Shown here: positions 31,835 through 32,731 of the stretch, piece after piece
Layout: each line of letters begins with the position of its first letter
How positions within the stretch are numbered: position 1 is the stretch's first letter
The notes under the pieces: model-generated
Database searches by the model: none
Seen by the model: the letters and a program-made list of their open reading frames with translations, nothing else
Told to the model about the DNA's origin: nothing
Program-made: the position numbers and the translations under genes
Assembly: GCA_016927685.1 (NCBI GenBank)
Contig: JAFGMD010000028.1
Span: forward strand, 1 to 32,731
Reading direction: 5' to 3'
Length of the DNA stretch: 32,731 nt
From: Candidatus Falkowiibacteriota bacterium
GTDB lineage: Bacteria; Patescibacteriota; Patescibacteriia; CAIXNZ01

Positions 31835-32731
31835 ATGGATCTAATTTATATAATTACATATAAATGTAATTTAAATTGTACATATTGTCCCGTTAAAAAG
31901 AGTAATTTAACAATAAATAAAAAGATAATAAATAAATCATTAGATTTATTAAAAAATAAAAGAATTAAACGAATAAGAATTTTTGGAGGGGAGCCATTGA
32001 TTGAATTTATAAAATTACAATATTTAGTAAAGAGAATAAGAGAGATAAGGTCAAATATAAAAATTTTATTGACAACCAACGGCACATTACTAGATAAAAA
32101 TAAAATTGACTGGATAGAGAAGAATAAAATTATTTTAACCATCAGTCTTGATGGGAATGAATTTACGCAATTAAAAAACAGAAAGGGAATTAATACTTTT
32201 CAAAAAATAATATCGTTATTAAAAATTTTGCCCGAATTCACTAATTATAATTTAGTTATTGCGCCAAATACTGTAAAATATTTTCTTTTTAATTTTAAAT
32301 ATCTTATTAATCTTGGCATTAGAAGAATTAATTTATTGCCTGCATATTATACGAATTGGTCAAATATGCAGTTAGCAATATTAGAGAAAAATTTCAATAA
32401 AATTTTAGCATATATTAAAAAAAATAAAATCAAAAAGAGAATCAAGCTAAAAAATTTAGAAAATTATTCTGATTTAACATTTTTTAATAGGGCTTTGGTA
32501 GTAGATTACGACGGAAAAATTTATAACACAAATGCTATTTTAACAAAAGATTTTTTTAATAATAAAAGAGTATTTCAGATAGGGGACTTAAATAAAAATT
32601 TAGCTCTTAAAAAATATAGCAAGAAGGAATTAATTACTAATATAAAAAGATTTGCTAATAAAAAAAATACAGAAATAAATTTTATTCTGGATAAAGTATT
32701 AAATAATTTTATTTATCAATTCAAAAAAATA
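31835..32731 (+). CDS. Second radical SAM enzyme of the Hxs-type locus, 3' end outside the window
   Basis: The frame is open to the window edge, giving 299 residues. The ATG at 31835 is 8 bases after the hxsA-like stop. The cluster motif CNLNCTYC (Cys11, Cys15, Cys18) lies at the very N-terminus. IFGGEP (residues 49-54), LLTTNGTLL and TISLDGNEF complete a radical SAM core. VVDYDGKIYNTNA resembles the SPASM-like GxIYxC stretch but has Asn in place of Cys. The position matches HxsC, the second maturase of Hxs systems, yet the usual N-terminal extension is absent. It is very AT-rich and Lys/Ile/Asn-rich. HxsC or a related minimal rSAM: undecided. Confidence 0.75.
   Translation, partial: MDLIYIITYKCNLNCTYCPVKKSNLTINKKIINKSLDLLKNKRIKRIRIFGGEPLIEFIKLQYLVKRIREIRSNIKILLTTNGTLLDKNKIDWIEKNKIILTISLDGNEFTQLKNRKGINTFQKIISLLKILPEFTNYNLVIAPNTVKYFLFNFKYLINLGIRRINLLPAYYTNWSNMQLAILEKNFNKILAYIKKNKIKKRIKLKNLENYSDLTFFNRALVVDYDGKIYNTNAILTKDFFNNKRVFQIGDLNKNLALKKYSKKELITNIKRFANKKNTEINFILDKVLNNFIYQFKKI

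Overview
The window is AT-rich bacterial DNA in the standard code (TGA is a stop, for example at the end of polX and of the 76-aa gene at 19056). Almost every gene lies on the + strand in tightly packed, often overlapping operons. The style is that of a Candidatus Patescibacteria (CPR) genome: many short conserved genes of unknown function, compact versions of housekeeping proteins (a 231-aa HrcA, a Mur ligase without its N-terminal domain), few Shine-Dalgarno (SD) sequences, and a split MacAB-type exporter. The phylum-level placement is inference from gene content; no marker gene settles it.

Layout. 1-1067: end of a GT-B glycosyltransferase-like protein. 1157-4104: an operon of a membrane protein, two small unknowns, a flavodoxin and a CPFC glutaredoxin. 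4111-6083: a promoter, a 24-codon isoleucine-rich leader ORF and a terminator with a competing antiterminator, followed by a diverged citramalate-synthase-like gene. 6161-7891: DNA polymerase X with a PHP domain. 8059-8807: two small monocistronic genes with textbook promoters, SD sites and terminators. 8935-13662: a YvlD/phage-holin-like membrane protein, QueH, two unknowns, a class B penicillin-binding protein and a Mur ligase. 13754-13828: tRNA-Glu(CTC). 13933-18994: an adaptor, ATPase and two FtsX permeases of a MacAB-type system. 19056: another small SD-driven gene.

19322-25489 is the heat-shock region. A perfect CIRCE operator overlaps the -35 box, followed by hrcA, grpE, dnaK, an unknown gene and dnaJ. 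The gaps are filled by different repeat or palindrome families, and a small antisense gene sits between grpE and dnaK.

25577 to the window end is the most unusual region. A membrane protein and three signal-peptide-bearing proteins, two of them cysteine-rich, run directly into a His-Xaa-Ser (Hxs) type peptide-maturation locus: HxsD, a 66-aa HxsD paralogue, the SPASM radical SAM enzyme HxsB, an HxsA-like substrate ending in 20 Ser-His-X triplets, and a second radical SAM enzyme cut by the window edge. Inference: the locus makes and exports a radical-SAM-modified, histidine-rich surface protein, with the upstream secreted proteins as possible partners.

Two leads deserve most attention. One is the isoleucine-codon attenuator ahead of a citramalate-synthase-like gene whose catalytic residues are altered. 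The other is the Hxs-type locus linked to the cysteine-rich secreted proteins.
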